Positions 34,231 to 44,165 of a stretch of DNA of 64,000 nucleotides are shown piece after piece; within the stretch, counting starts at the first letter, position 1, and each line of letters starts with the position of its first letter. The position numbers and the translations under genes are program-made. Below the pieces are notes generated by a model. The model saw nothing but the letters and a program-made list of their open reading frames with translations. It had not been told where the DNA came from and did not search any database. Source of the DNA: CAWATZ01 sp963784995 (lineage in GTDB: Bacteria; Planctomycetota; Planctomycetia; Gemmatales; Gemmataceae); NCBI GenBank assembly GCA_963784995.1, contig CAWATZ010000003.1:2418001-2482000 (forward strand), given 5' to 3'.

Positions 34231-35175
34231 TCAAAGGGTCTGAGGTGTCGTTTCCACCAGGCCTCGAAGTGTGGCCAGGTTGACCGGGTCCATGTCCTTG
34301 TTGTCGCCCTCTTCCTTGGGTGTCTCCAGGATCATCGGGTGCCGGCGAAACCGCGGATCGTTGACCAGCAACCGGAACGGCTCCAGTCCCAGTTCCCCCT
34401 TGCCGACGTGAGCATGGCGATCGATCCGGCTGCCGAGCGGCTTCTTGCTGTCGTTGACGTGGAACACCTTCAGCCAGCGGAAGCCGATGGTGCGGGCAAA
34501 GGCTTTCATGGTTGCCTGGTACTCCCGGGCCGGCGCCAGGGCGTATCCCGCCGCGAAGACGTGGCAGGTATCGAGGCAAACCCCGAGGCGTTGCGGAGCG
34601 GCGACCAGGGCCAGGATTCGAGCCAGATGCTCGAAGCGATGGCCAAGAGTGGTCCCCTGGCCGGCCGTGGTTTCCAGCAGGGTCCGCACGCGCAGGCCGG
34701 GCAGACGCTGGTGGATCTCATCCAGGGCCCGGGCCACCCGGTCCAGACCCGCCTCCTCGCCGCTGTCCAGGTGGGCCCCGGGATGAGCGACGACGTAGCG
34801 CAGACCCAGCTGCTCCGCGCGTTTCAGCTCAACGGCGAACGCCTCGATGGATCGGCGATAGAGGGATTCCTCGGGAGAGGCCAGGTTGATCAGATAGGAA
34901 TCGTGGACAGTGGGGTATCGCAGGCCGGTCTGGCGGAGGGTGCGGCGAAAGGTGCGGACCTCGTCCGGGGTCAGCTCGCGGGCCCGCCAGTGCGTGCCGT
35001 TGCTGGCCGAGTTTCCGGCTGGCGAAGGCGCTTGATTGGCGGGGACTGCGGTGACAGCCCACATTTGCGGGCTGCCCGTGAAGACCTGAACGGTGGCACA
35101 GCCGAGAGTCTGAGCAGTGAGGAGGGCCTTGTGCAGGCCCCCGGCGGTCGAGGTGTGGACGCCAAACAGCGGCAT
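34231..35175 (-). CDS. nfo: Endonuclease IV
   Basis: 314 residues from ATG 35175, preceded by AGGAGG; the longer frame to 35235 is rejected. TIM-barrel AP endonuclease: FGVHTSTAGGLHKAL, VHDSYLINLASP, VVAHPGAH, ETTAGQGT, LDTCHVFAAGY, HVNDSKKPLGSRIDRHAHVGKGELG, ILETPKE, which contain the nine metal ligands of the family. It cuts DNA at abasic sites in base excision repair. A Ser/Pro-rich insert near residues 55-70 is unusual. Confidence 0.95.
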   Translation of the reverse strand: MPLFGVHTSTAGGLHKALLTAQTLGCATVQVFTGSPQMWAVTAVPANQAPSPAGNSASNGTHWRARELTPDEVRTFRRTLRQTGLRYPTVHDSYLINLASPEESLYRRSIEAFAVELKRAEQLGLRYVVAHPGAHLDSGEEAGLDRVARALDEIHQRLPGLRVRTLLETTAGQGTTLGHRFEHLARILALVAAPQRLGVCLDTCHVFAAGYALAPAREYQATMKAFARTIGFRWLKVFHVNDSKKPLGSRIDRHAHVGKGELGLEPFRLLVNDPRFRRHPMILETPKEEGDNKDMDPVNLATLRGLVETTPQTL

Positions 35176-35218
35176 GGTTCCTCCTGATCCGCTCCGCTCT
35201 GCTGGGCGTCCTTTGGCT

Positions 35219-35245
35219 GTAGGACGGATTGACAATCCGTCCTAC
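35219..35245. repeat. 27-bp palindrome upstream of nfo
   Basis: GTAGGACGGAT, loop TGACA, ATCCGTCCTAC. The arm start GTAGGACGG is shared with the palindromes at 46972 and 51342. Confidence 0.85.
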
Positions 35246-35267
35246 GGGGCGACCTGGGGACGGTCAA

Positions 35268-35768
35268 TCAGCGGTCCCGTTTGCGGTCGGGCCTGCCGAA
35301 GCGGTCCAGCCCGCGGCCCGGGTCTTTGGGCGGCGCCTCTGGGTCCGGCAGACCATCGACCCCAATGTCCCTCCCGCCCGGCACCCCTGGCAAGTTGGCT
35401 TCCACCGGAGGCATGCCCAGGGCCCGCTGCTTGTCTTTCTCCAAGCGCTGGCGGAGTTCCTCCAGCCGGGCCGCGACGTCGGGGTCCATTCCAGGCTGGT
35501 CGAACGCCGGAAACTGGATGCGGGGTGGGGGCGGTGGCGGCGGCGTGTGCCGGTGGTTGGAAGAAAACACGGCACGGAGGACGCCAATGACCAGGAAAAG
35601 AACGACGAACCCGGCACTGCGGCCGATGCCGCCCCCGGAACCGGTCGAGGGCCCGGAGCTGCCGGAGGGTGGAGGCGGAGTTTGGCCGCCCTTGACAATG
35701 TCGCGGATGCGGTCGCCGAACTGCTCTTCGTAGTAGTTCCGCGGACCACCAGGGTTGTTGTCAGCCAT
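35268..35768 (-). CDS. Small single-helix membrane protein, Pro-rich
   Basis: 166 residues: N-terminal soluble part (YYEEQFGDRIRDIVKGGQ), Gly/Ser/Pro linker, one membrane helix (SAGFVVLFLVIGVLRAVF, about 51-68), a proline run and a charged coiled-coil-like segment (DVAARLEELRQRLEKDKQRAL). Function unknown. Confidence 0.7.
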   Translation of the reverse strand: MADNNPGGPRNYYEEQFGDRIRDIVKGGQTPPPPSGSSGPSTGSGGGIGRSAGFVVLFLVIGVLRAVFSSNHRHTPPPPPPPRIQFPAFDQPGMDPDVAARLEELRQRLEKDKQRALGMPPVEANLPGVPGGRDIGVDGLPDPEAPPKDPGRGLDRFGRPDRKRDR

Positions 35769-35968
35769 GATCGGGAGGACCCTCGAACAGGGTTGGCAGG
35801 TTACCTATTTCCAGAATAGCGAGCAGCATTCGCACAGGCAAACGGAATCTCCACGAATCCGGTGACCCCTTTGCACTCCCGGATCGGATCGTTAAGATGG
35901 CGTGAATTGGCACGTGTACCCGCGGTGCCGCGGGTGCGCTGGACGATCAGATCAATGGGGGGGCAACC

Positions 35969-38377
35969 ATGCGAAGGCATGCGTGGATAGGGGTTGTCGT
36001 CGTCGGACTGGCACTGTGGCTCCTGGCCGTGCCCACGGTGCGAGCGGTAATCACGCGGGAGTTGCCGCTGCGCACCCTGATCGACGATTCGCCCTTTATC
36101 TTCACCGCCCGGGTTTCCGCCCTGGATGCCGAGAAGCAGCGCCTGCTGCTGATCGTGGACGAGCACCTCAAGGGCAAGCTGCCCTTCGCCAAAATGCCGG
36201 TGCTCCTCAAAGGCGACCGGGAAGCGGCCCGGGGCAAGCAGACGCCGCAACTGCTGAAGCGGCTGGCGAATGAGTTGCCGGTTGTGCTGTTCGTGGTTAA
36301 GCGTGAGGACGAGTATTTGGCGTTCGCTTACACCAACGGCACCTGGTTTCACGTGACCGGCGTCAAGCCGGACGGGGCCGACTCGGTGCGCTGGAGTTTC
36401 ACTCACCTGGAACCGTACATGCGCCGCACCTTCAAGGGCAGCACATCCGAGATGAAGCAAACCCTGAAGGACGTGCTGCAAGGCAAACGGAAACCGCCGG
36501 AAAGCGACCCCAAGGAGAAGCCCGGCCTGGGTCCGGAGGTGACGCCGGAGAAGAAGCAGGGCCTGGCTCCGCCGCTCCATCAGGGGCCGGTCTTCGCGGT
36601 GATCCCCTCGGTGATGGTGGGCGGCCCGCTGGCGGTGCTGGCGATGCTCTTTCCGACGCTGTTTGGCGGCTGGAAGCGCTGGCTGGCGTTCATCAGCGTG
36701 GTTTGCACCACCAGCACCATCTACCTGCTGCACTGGTGGCTGGGCACCTCGCTGCACGGCACCCTCTGGGAGCGGCCGCTGGTCCTGTGGCTGGCCCTGA
36801 CGACGGTGACGTTCCTGGGCTGTGTCTGGGCCTGGGTGCGCCATGCCCGGCTGGTGGAAGCCGCCGGCAACGGCGGAACCTCCGGCCAGCCGGCCGTCCA
36901 GGCCCCCGGCAAGGTCGAGGTGACCCTCCTGGTGATCCTCAGCCTGGTGGGTCTGACGGTGCTGGGTTATGGCTGGCGCAACGGCGGCAACTTGCTCGAA
37001 CTGACCTGGCTGCAAGTGCTGGTGATCGGCATTGGTGCCTGGGCCGGCACTCTTTACGCTTTCACGGCCCGCTGGCGAGGCCCACGTCCTCGCTCGGTCC
37101 TCTCCACGGAAGTGGTGATGCTGTCCGCGATGGTGCTGGCTTCGACCTTGCTCACCGCGACCCAGGGCCGGGCCAGGGCGAGCATTCAGACGGCGGCCGC
37201 TCCGGCGGAAGTGAAGCTGGCCTGGAAGTTCATTCCGAAAAAACAGGATCGGGCCATCCGCGGTCAAATGACCTCCATGCCTCTCGTTGCCGGCGATCGG
37301 GTCTACGCGGCCATCGCCGTCGAGGACACGTATCAACGCCACGGGACCGTCTATTGCCTGGACCGCAAAACGGGAGAGACCATCTGGGCCAGCAGCGGCC
37401 CCAAGGAGGAGAAGTTCAAGATGATCGCCCTGTCGTCGCCGTGCCTGGCGGACGGCCGGCTCTACGTCGGCGAGGGGTATCACGAGGACAGCTTCTGCCG
37501 GTTGCACTGCCTCGATGCGGACACCGGCAAATCGCTCTGGGTTGCGGAAACGAGCAGCCACGTGGAATCTAGCCCGGTCGTGGCGGTTGGCCGGGTCTAC
37601 TTCGGAGCGGGAGACGATGGCGTCTACTGTGTTGACGCCGAGACCGGCAAGCCGGTCTGGCACTGCCCCGGTCTGCACGTCGATTCCACTCCTCTGGTCC
37701 AGGGCGGCCGGGTGTACGTCGGCAGCGGCGTCGGCGACCTGGTCAAGGAAAAGGCGGCCGTCTGCCTCGATGCCGCCAAGGGGACTCCGCTGTGGAAACG
37801 CCCCCTGGATTTGCCCGCCTGGGGCTCCCCGGTCCAGGCAGGCCAGCTGATCTATTTCGGCATCGGCGAGGGCCGGCTCGATTTCACCAGTCCATACTCC
37901 AAGGGTGCCCTGCTGGCCCTGAAGGCCGAGGACGGCGAGGAGGCCTGGCGCGTGCCGACTCAATCGGCCGTGCTGCGTGGGCCCGTCGTGGACCGCTACC
38001 GCGTTTATTTCGGGGAACGCAATGGGATTGTCCACGCGGTGGATGCCGCCACCGGTCAGCACCAGTGGAAGAGACAGGTGGGCAGCGGCCTGTTCACCTC
38101 GCCCGTGCTGGCAAGGTCCACCGAGACGGGCGCAACCCTGGGGGTCTACGTCCTCTCCGCCGATGGCGTGGTCTTTTGTCTGGGTGCCAGCGCCGGCAAG
38201 GTCTACTGGTCGCTCGACCTGGAGCAGAAGCTCGGCACGCGGACTCAGCTGATGTCGTCGCCGGCTGTTGAGCCGCCGGCGGACAAGGCCCAGGTGCGCC
38301 GGCTGTACTTTGGCGTCATCGTTGGAGAATCGAACCAGTCGCCGGGCGTGGTTTGCCTGGAGGACCAACTGGACTGA
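35969..38377 (+). CDS. Membrane protein with C-terminal PQQ-type beta-propeller
   Basis: 802 residues. Signal peptide or first helix VVVVGLALWLLAVPTVRA, an N-terminal outer domain to about 190, five to six membrane helices from about 210 to 400, then a propeller from about 415 with PQQ-like repeats: VYCLDRKTGETIWA, LHCLDADTGKSLWV, VYCVDAETGKPVWH, VHAVDAATGQHQWK. No quinoprotein catalytic residues can be assigned, so it is probably structural or ligand-binding rather than a dehydrogenase. The big antisense frame over it is a shadow. Confidence 0.85.
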   Translation: MRRHAWIGVVVVGLALWLLAVPTVRAVITRELPLRTLIDDSPFIFTARVSALDAEKQRLLLIVDEHLKGKLPFAKMPVLLKGDREAARGKQTPQLLKRLANELPVVLFVVKREDEYLAFAYTNGTWFHVTGVKPDGADSVRWSFTHLEPYMRRTFKGSTSEMKQTLKDVLQGKRKPPESDPKEKPGLGPEVTPEKKQGLAPPLHQGPVFAVIPSVMVGGPLAVLAMLFPTLFGGWKRWLAFISVVCTTSTIYLLHWWLGTSLHGTLWERPLVLWLALTTVTFLGCVWAWVRHARLVEAAGNGGTSGQPAVQAPGKVEVTLLVILSLVGLTVLGYGWRNGGNLLELTWLQVLVIGIGAWAGTLYAFTARWRGPRPRSVLSTEVVMLSAMVLASTLLTATQGRARASIQTAAAPAEVKLAWKFIPKKQDRAIRGQMTSMPLVAGDRVYAAIAVEDTYQRHGTVYCLDRKTGETIWASSGPKEEKFKMIALSSPCLADGRLYVGEGYHEDSFCRLHCLDADTGKSLWVAETSSHVESSPVVAVGRVYFGAGDDGVYCVDAETGKPVWHCPGLHVDSTPLVQGGRVYVGSGVGDLVKEKAAVCLDAAKGTPLWKRPLDLPAWGSPVQAGQLIYFGIGEGRLDFTSPYSKGALLALKAEDGEEAWRVPTQSAVLRGPVVDRYRVYFGERNGIVHAVDAATGQHQWKRQVGSGLFTSPVLARSTETGATLGVYVLSADGVVFCLGASAGKVYWSLDLEQKLGTRTQLMSSPAVEPPADKAQVRRLYFGVIVGESNQSPGVVCLEDQLD

Positions 38378-38422
38378 CCGATGCCGGCCTGGACGATAAG
38401 GCTGCAGACCCACTCACGGAAT

Positions 38423-38497
38423 GGCGAGCGGCGCGGCGTCAGCCCGCCGGTAGGGTGACCTTCACCGGCGGGCTGACGCCGCGCCGCTCGCCTTTTT
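38423..38497 (+). terminator. Palindrome family A copy 3 followed by T-run
   Basis: The 29-nt arms (38423-38492) are followed on the plus strand by TTTTT at 38493-38497, 46 bp after the stop of the propeller gene, giving a rho-independent terminator. Of the four family members this is the only one with a U-tract. Confidence 0.8.
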
Positions 38498-38498
38498 G

Positions 38499-39617
38499 TT
38501 AGTGCCTCGCAGCCAGTTGCCTTGCGCCAGGCCGGTGACTCAGCCCGTTCGGCTCGAGGACCTCGCCTTCGAGACGTTGGGTGTACGTGACTGCTCCTTC
38601 GGGAGTCAGGTGCATCCCCTCAACAAACTGGTCATCAGGCACCCAGGCACTGGCATCGACAACGCGGACTCCTGTTGCCTTGCTCAGCTCGGAGTAACAA
38701 GCATTGATTTCGGACTTCAACGACTCAGAGTAGCCGTTGCGCACGTAGCTCGATTCCGGAACGCGAATGAGCACGACCTGGACCTTGGCTTGCTGACAGG
38801 TCTCGACCAGCTCTCGCAGCGCGGACTGCATCTCTTTGCTGAGGGGCTCTCGATTCAAGGCGTCCATGAATGTCTTGCAATCCTCGATCCATTTCGGACT
38901 TTGATAAATGCCTCTGCATTGCTTCAGGAATTCGGGAAACGCTTCCCAACCCCACGAATCGGTATGCCGCCAGAGATTGTCAACGCGTTTGTCCGGAGCT
39001 ACCCAGGAGGGCAGGAGCCAGTTCTGTAACGTGTGCCGAGAGGAGTACCACGGCCAGAATTGCAACGTCCGCCATTTCTTCTGGAGCCCTTTGGCGTCCG
39101 GATGATAACGGGCAAGCACGGCAAGATCTTGCTGCTGGATTCGCCGATGCGGCAGGAACTCGTTGTCCTGAACCTTGTTTGGCTGCATAAACAAAAAATA
39201 CGGGCTGGCCTCGACCAGGACGCAATCCGGGCGGACGCCCTCTGCCAGGAGCCGGCGCAGGCATACAAGTTGGACAACCAGGCCGCTGCTGTTCATGGCG
39301 CAATTGTAGACCAGAGGGCCAGACGGCTGGTTCGGCTGGCAGCCCCGCAAGACGTCGGGACGAAGTCCCATGCAGGTAAAGGAACTACCAAAGGCAAGGA
39401 CCAGCGGTTGGTCTTTCGCCTGGACGCGGAGATGGCTGCGTAAGCGCGTCAGTTTGTTGGCGTATTCCACGTCCTGCACCTGTGGCCACCAGCGCCAGAT
39501 GGGATAATGATAAGCCAGGGAGAAGAGCACCACCCCGGCCAGGCTCCACAGCACGGCAGCTCGACCTCGGCCCTGCAGTTGCTTCCCTCTGCTTGGTCTC
39601 GGACATTCCCTCAGCAC
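38499..39617 (-). CDS. DUF1574-type SGNH-like membrane-anchored protein
   Basis: 372 residues from a GTG at 39617 with GGGAGG upstream. One N-terminal helix (AVLWSLAGVVLFSLAYHY), then an outer domain with FGSSFTCMGL (serine of an SGNH-like block I) and, near the end, GMHLTPEGAV where a block V-type Asp/His pair is expected. Proteins of this type pair with MBOAT O-acyltransferases to acetylate exopolysaccharide, as AlgX/AlgJ with AlgI. The MBOAT gene is directly upstream, supporting this role. Confidence 0.8.
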   Translation of the reverse strand: MLRECPRPSRGKQLQGRGRAAVLWSLAGVVLFSLAYHYPIWRWWPQVQDVEYANKLTRLRSHLRVQAKDQPLVLAFGSSFTCMGLRPDVLRGCQPNQPSGPLVYNCAMNSSGLVVQLVCLRRLLAEGVRPDCVLVEASPYFLFMQPNKVQDNEFLPHRRIQQQDLAVLARYHPDAKGLQKKWRTLQFWPWYSSRHTLQNWLLPSWVAPDKRVDNLWRHTDSWGWEAFPEFLKQCRGIYQSPKWIEDCKTFMDALNREPLSKEMQSALRELVETCQQAKVQVVLIRVPESSYVRNGYSESLKSEINACYSELSKATGVRVVDASAWVPDDQFVEGMHLTPEGAVTYTQRLEGEVLEPNGLSHRPGARQLAARH

Positions 39618-39690
39618 GTGAATCCTCCCTGGATCTCTCCGGGTTGTCTCTTCCCCGACCTGCTGCTATCGCCGTTGGTGGACGCCTGCC

Positions 39691-41115
39691 TCAGAACTGG
39701 AAATAAATAAAGACCCTTGCATCTTCAGGAGTCAGAATTTGAGCCAGGGTGAAAAGGACCGCGTAGCTGATCCCCCATGCCGGACCGGGCAGGCGAAACG
39801 CCAGCCGTTTCCAGATTCCTGATCGGACAACAAGGCAAGCGAAGCCGATCACCCCTCCCAGAACAGCGAGGCTGTAGTAAGGGATTGGCGAACTCAGCCC
39901 GGTGCAGGGGACCACCAGGCGTTGCAAGATCGTCAGGGCCGTGGCAAACGTCGTGGCGCGGAAGAAGACCCAGCCCACACAAACGGCAAGGAAGGTCATG
40001 GCAATGCGCAGCCCAGTTCCCGGCAGCGTTTCCAACCAGCGGAAGGCGAACGGCCAGGTCCTGCAACAGCCCTGAAAGGAACGATGCACGATGAGAAAAA
40101 GCCCATGCAGCAATCCCCAGAAGACGAAAGTCCAGGCAGCACCATGCCACAGGCCGCCCAGCGTCATGGTGAGCAGCAGGTTACGACAGGTTTGGAGCCT
40201 GGTCCCCCGGCTGCCTCCCAGCGGAATGAACAGATAGTCGCGCAGCCAGGTAGAAAGCGAGATATGCCAGCGATGCCAGAAATCCGCGACGCTGGTTGCC
40301 AGGTAGGGCATGTTGAAGTTCTGAGCCAGCTTGTAGCCCAGCACGTGTGCAGCGCCAAGAGCCATGTCGGTGTATCCGGAGAAATCACAGTAGATTTGCA
40401 AAGCGTAGGCCAGCACCGCCAACCAGACCGCTGCTGAGCCGTAGGAGTCCGGGTTGGCGAAGACCGGGTCGGAGTACAAGGCCATCCGGTCGGCGATCAC
40501 TTCTTTCTTGAACATGCCGATCAGGAAATACTGCAGCCCAAGCTGCAACCGCAGCCAGTCCCAGCGTTTGGGACGCTGGATCTGGGGTAAGAAATCCCTC
40601 GCCCGGACAATCGGCCCCGCGATCAGGTGGGGAAAGAACGTGATGAAGAGCATGAAATGGGCCAGGTTGTGCTCGGCAGGCACCCGGCGCCGGTAAACGT
40701 CCACGGTATAGTTGATGGCCTCGAAGGTGTAAAAGGAGATGCCAATGGGGAGGATCACCTTGAGGAGAGGCAAGGAGACCGATCCACCCGCCAGCCGAAT
40801 CGCTTGCTCCAGGGAGTGCAGGAAAAAAGTGGCGTATTTGAAATAACAGAGCAGGCCAAGGTTGCCCCCGAGACTCAGCAGCAGCAGCGTCCGGCGCCAG
40901 AAGAAAGAGGAACTCGCTTCCATTCCACGGGCAATGCAATAATCCGCCAGGGTGGAGATGCAAATCAGCGCCGCCAGCTGTTTGCTCCAGCTGGCATAAA
41001 AGTAAAAGCTGGCGCCCAGGAGAAAATAGACCCGCCACTGGGCTCGTGGCAGCGCCCAGTAAACCGTGAAAACGACACTGAAGAAGATGAAAAACCGTTG
41101 GGAGCAGAAGAGCAT
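39691..41115 (-). CDS. MBOAT family O-acyltransferase (AlgI-like)
   Basis: 474 residues from ATG 41115; a longer frame to 41244 has no support. About ten membrane helices. Diagnostic: FFPHLIAGPIVR, YCDFSGYTDMALG, FNMPYLATSVADFWHRWHISLSTWLRDY in outline, and GGLWHGAAWTFVFWG with the catalytic His. It passes acetyl groups across the membrane to a polysaccharide. With the SGNH protein downstream it forms an O-acetylation pair at the end of the glycan cluster. Confidence 0.95.
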   Translation of the reverse strand: MLFCSQRFFIFFSVVFTVYWALPRAQWRVYFLLGASFYFYASWSKQLAALICISTLADYCIARGMEASSSFFWRRTLLLLSLGGNLGLLCYFKYATFFLHSLEQAIRLAGGSVSLPLLKVILPIGISFYTFEAINYTVDVYRRRVPAEHNLAHFMLFITFFPHLIAGPIVRARDFLPQIQRPKRWDWLRLQLGLQYFLIGMFKKEVIADRMALYSDPVFANPDSYGSAAVWLAVLAYALQIYCDFSGYTDMALGAAHVLGYKLAQNFNMPYLATSVADFWHRWHISLSTWLRDYLFIPLGGSRGTRLQTCRNLLLTMTLGGLWHGAAWTFVFWGLLHGLFLIVHRSFQGCCRTWPFAFRWLETLPGTGLRIAMTFLAVCVGWVFFRATTFATALTILQRLVVPCTGLSSPIPYYSLAVLGGVIGFACLVVRSGIWKRLAFRLPGPAWGISYAVLFTLAQILTPEDARVFIYFQF

Positions 41116-41338
41116 GGCAGTGGCACTCTGAACAGGTTCACCATGCCTGGTCGCCCGGGAAACTGGGCAAGCTACCGTTCGAGATTGCCAGGGGAGCAAC
41201 GGCGCTCCAGCGGTTGTATACTCCAATCCAGCGTCAGACAGCAAGTCGGATTGTCATGGGAGGAATCGGCGTCCCGCTTGCAGAGGCCGCTATGGCTTTT
41301 CGATGCCGCGGAACAACAGCATTGGCTTGCAACTGCGT

Positions 41339-43617
41339 TCAGAAAGCAGGCGCGGATGAGACGGCGAGGGGCTCTTTCACTGCGGGACACTTGTCACCCT
41401 GTTCTTCCGCAGGCAGGGAGCCAGACCTGCGCTTGTACGTGTTGAGCGCGATTCCCGAACCATCCAGGACAAACTCGTGCTCCAGTACCGGCCGCAGGAT
41501 GGTGTACAGCTGCGGGTGTTCAGTTTGCAGGGTCATCAAGCAATCTTTTTCGACGAAGAGGCATTGAGCATCGTGAAGGTCTTGCTCGATTCTCTCGAGC
41601 AGGACGTGAGTGTAAGTCAGGTAAACAGGAGTCCAGGAGAATCCCGGAGCGCGGCGAGCTTCGGCAAGATACACCCAGTCGAAGTGAGAGAGAAGCAGCA
41701 CAGATTCAGTCGGTGCCGTGTGAGATCGGATCAGTTCCACGTCAATCGGGTTGATCGGCAGCGGTTGCAGTCGGCAGAGAGAGGACTCCGTCCAGGACGA
41801 AGCAACCGGTTAGCCAGGGTCGGGGTCTGCTGGGTAAAGCGAGTGATGCGCACCAGAGGGGACGAACTGATGCCACGCATTGGGTCCTTTGTTTGAAAGA
41901 GACTTGCAACAACACCCATTCCAAGCAACACAGCAATGACAGCCATGTTGGTAAGAATGCGCAAGCGATGTCCACTCGCTTGAGAACGATCCCCAAAATG
42001 CGTCACCACTATCTCGCCCAACGCGACAGTCCCTTGACGCACCCACCAGAACAAGACAATCACAATCCCCACTGCGTTGATCGACCAGATAGGATCGATG
42101 GAGCGATTAACCCATTTGAACAGCATCAGCAGTCCGATCACTCCACAAAGAAAGAGAAAACGTGCTTCCTGCTGATCGTGAGCGTTGCGAGAGTGGAACC
42201 GCTTCACGCACCAACCAATTGTTGCCAGTGTGACCACCGGTCCAATCACGTTGTAAAGGTAAGACCAACCAGGTTGCCAGTTCATCAACCAGCAGCCAAA
42301 GCCGCTGTTGTAGACCAGCAAGGGAGCGAGCAGGCGCTGGTAAAAGAGCAGCGATAAAGTTCGAGACCCGAAGGCAAGCAAACACAGGGTCACAAACGTG
42401 CCAGAAGCGGCAACTATAAAAAGAGGAACCTGCGCGAAACCGCGTCGTTCGCGAACAGTAAGCACGGTGTAGTAAACCAGGCCCGTCAGAACCAAAAACA
42501 GTCCAATGTCCGTTTGCCAGAACGTCGATAAACCCGCGAAGAAACCAGCAACGGCAACTGCCAACCACTTTCGACCCAGCACCGCATTTTGTGCCGCACA
42601 GCCAAGGAACAGGAACAGGAAGGGATGACGGATCGGCCAGTTGGAAGGCCAATTGTAGCCCATTCCCTCCATGCCAACGGCCGCGAGCAAGACAGTTGCC
42701 AGGAAGGCTGCACTTTCGGACCCACAAAACTTGGACAAGACAAAGAAAGCACTGACGTAAGAAAACGAGAGAATCACGAATAGAAAAAGTATGTAATGGC
42801 ATAGCGAACTCAGGAATGAAGGACCGAGACAAAAGGAAAAAACGTAGGCGTGCCCCACTCCGTAATGGGATTCAAAATCGAGACCAGGGGTCAACTGAGG
42901 ATTAAGAAAGGAAAGCGATGGACCGATCAAATACGAGGAAAGATGAGTTTCCGATGAAAGACAGCTGGCGTAGTCCTTGGTTGGATAAGGGAAGAAGAAA
43001 ACGAAGAGCAGCGTTTGCAGAACCACAGCGAGCGACACACGCCGTGACAGCGACGACTGCTTTCCACTCCACGTCAGTTGTTTTGGCGAGAAGAGACGGG
43101 ACAGAGTCGTTTCGTCAGGCAGGGCGATGCCCTGCCCTTCTTCTGGACGCCTTGGCCCCAGGTCAGGATGCCTCCGATGGATCCATACGAACGCGGGAAG
43201 AGTTAACGGCAGTCCTGCCGCAAGAACGGCAAGGAGAGAAGGTTGACCTTGAAAGATTCCGCGATAAGCGTTGAAGATGGTTGGCACAAAAAGCACAGCG
43301 GACAGCAAACAAGCCCAGGCATTGATTCGAGAACGCAGTTTCAGACTTAACCAGGCCAAAACCGGACAGCAGAGCCAATTGAGCAGGTACATCCGTTTCT
43401 CAACCTGCTCTTGCCAGGGTATGACTGAAGCAGACTCCAGGGCACGGACTCGCGGCAGGTTCGGAAGATGAACAGCAGCTTGGTTGCTGACGTTCCCCAG
43501 GCCAGGAAGCAGCAGCAGGAGAGTGACCAGCGCTCCTCCACAGGCCCCCCAAAGCGCGACAGCAAGGTTATGGAGCCTTTTCGTCTCGAATCGTTGTTCC
43601 GTTGTCCAACTCATCAT
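41339..43617 (-). CDS. Large multi-membrane protein, likely glycosyltransferase-type; one frameshift near its C-terminus
   Basis: From ATGATG at 43617 about 620 residues carry about a dozen membrane helices (LVTLLLLLPGLGN, LIGPSLSFLNP, LFLFVILSFSYVSAFF, ATFGLF-type segments). Near 41750-41800 the frame is lost; the other frame continues with PINPIDVELIRSHTAPTESVLLLSHFDWVYLAEARR to 41339, a soluble tail as expected after the membrane part. Total about 760 residues. The hydrophobic core plus outer C-terminal domain resembles GT-C fold lipid-linked sugar transferases or their flippase-like partners, but no clear catalytic DxD/ExD motif is assignable. Lower GC than the chromosome core. Confidence 0.7.
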
Positions 43618-44165
43618 GAATCCCTGTATTACAGGCAATGCGGTAGGGAGATCTCTGGCGAGCCGTGGGCACATCCGCAGCAGGGCGTGTCGAAAGTCAC
43701 AGCGGTGCGGCGCGAGCGCGCAGAGGTCCACTCGGCTGCAACCATGCTGCATCTGAACAGTGAGGAGACAATCGTCCTGAGTTGAGGCTCGTCGAAAGGA
43801 AACGCCGTCCTGCACAAAGCTGATGGGGCTCAGGGCTGCCTGAGCCTCAGCGCTTGTGTGGACGGGTCTATAGCATTCAAAGCAGGAGCCCGCAAGCCCT
43901 CTTCTTTTTCTTGCCAGGGAAGGCCCCTTGGCATTTCTTCAGGGACAGGGCAATTGGCGGAATGCAGATTGCAAGCAGGGAGACGTGAATGAGGAACAGG
44001 CAAGGAAGGGAGCGGGATACCGTCCCTTCCCGAACTGTTTAAGGGGCTGTAACGTTTTGGCGAGCGGCGCGGCGTCAGCCCGCCGGTAGTGCGGGCGTTA
44101 CCGGCGGGCTGACGCCGCGCCGCTCGCCTTGCTGTTAGTGGCTCTAAGCTACTTGCCTCATCGGC
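43618..44165. other. Gene-free stretch of 548 bp
   Basis: Between the large membrane protein gene and the methyltransferase gene, both minus strand. It holds palindrome copy 4 at 44059-44128; apart from that I see no gene, RNA or clear promoter. The 43618-43815 part is open on the minus strand but has no coding character. Confidence 0.7.
44059..44128. repeat. 70-bp palindrome, family A copy 4
   Basis: 29-nt arms identical to the other three copies; loop AGTGCGGGCGTT. It lies 37 nt past the stop of the methyltransferase gene. Confidence 0.95.

Noticed and set aside
35801..38413. 870-codon open frame antisense to the propeller gene
   Set aside because: Arg/His/Gln-rich shadow without domains; the plus strand has signal peptide, helices and propeller repeats.
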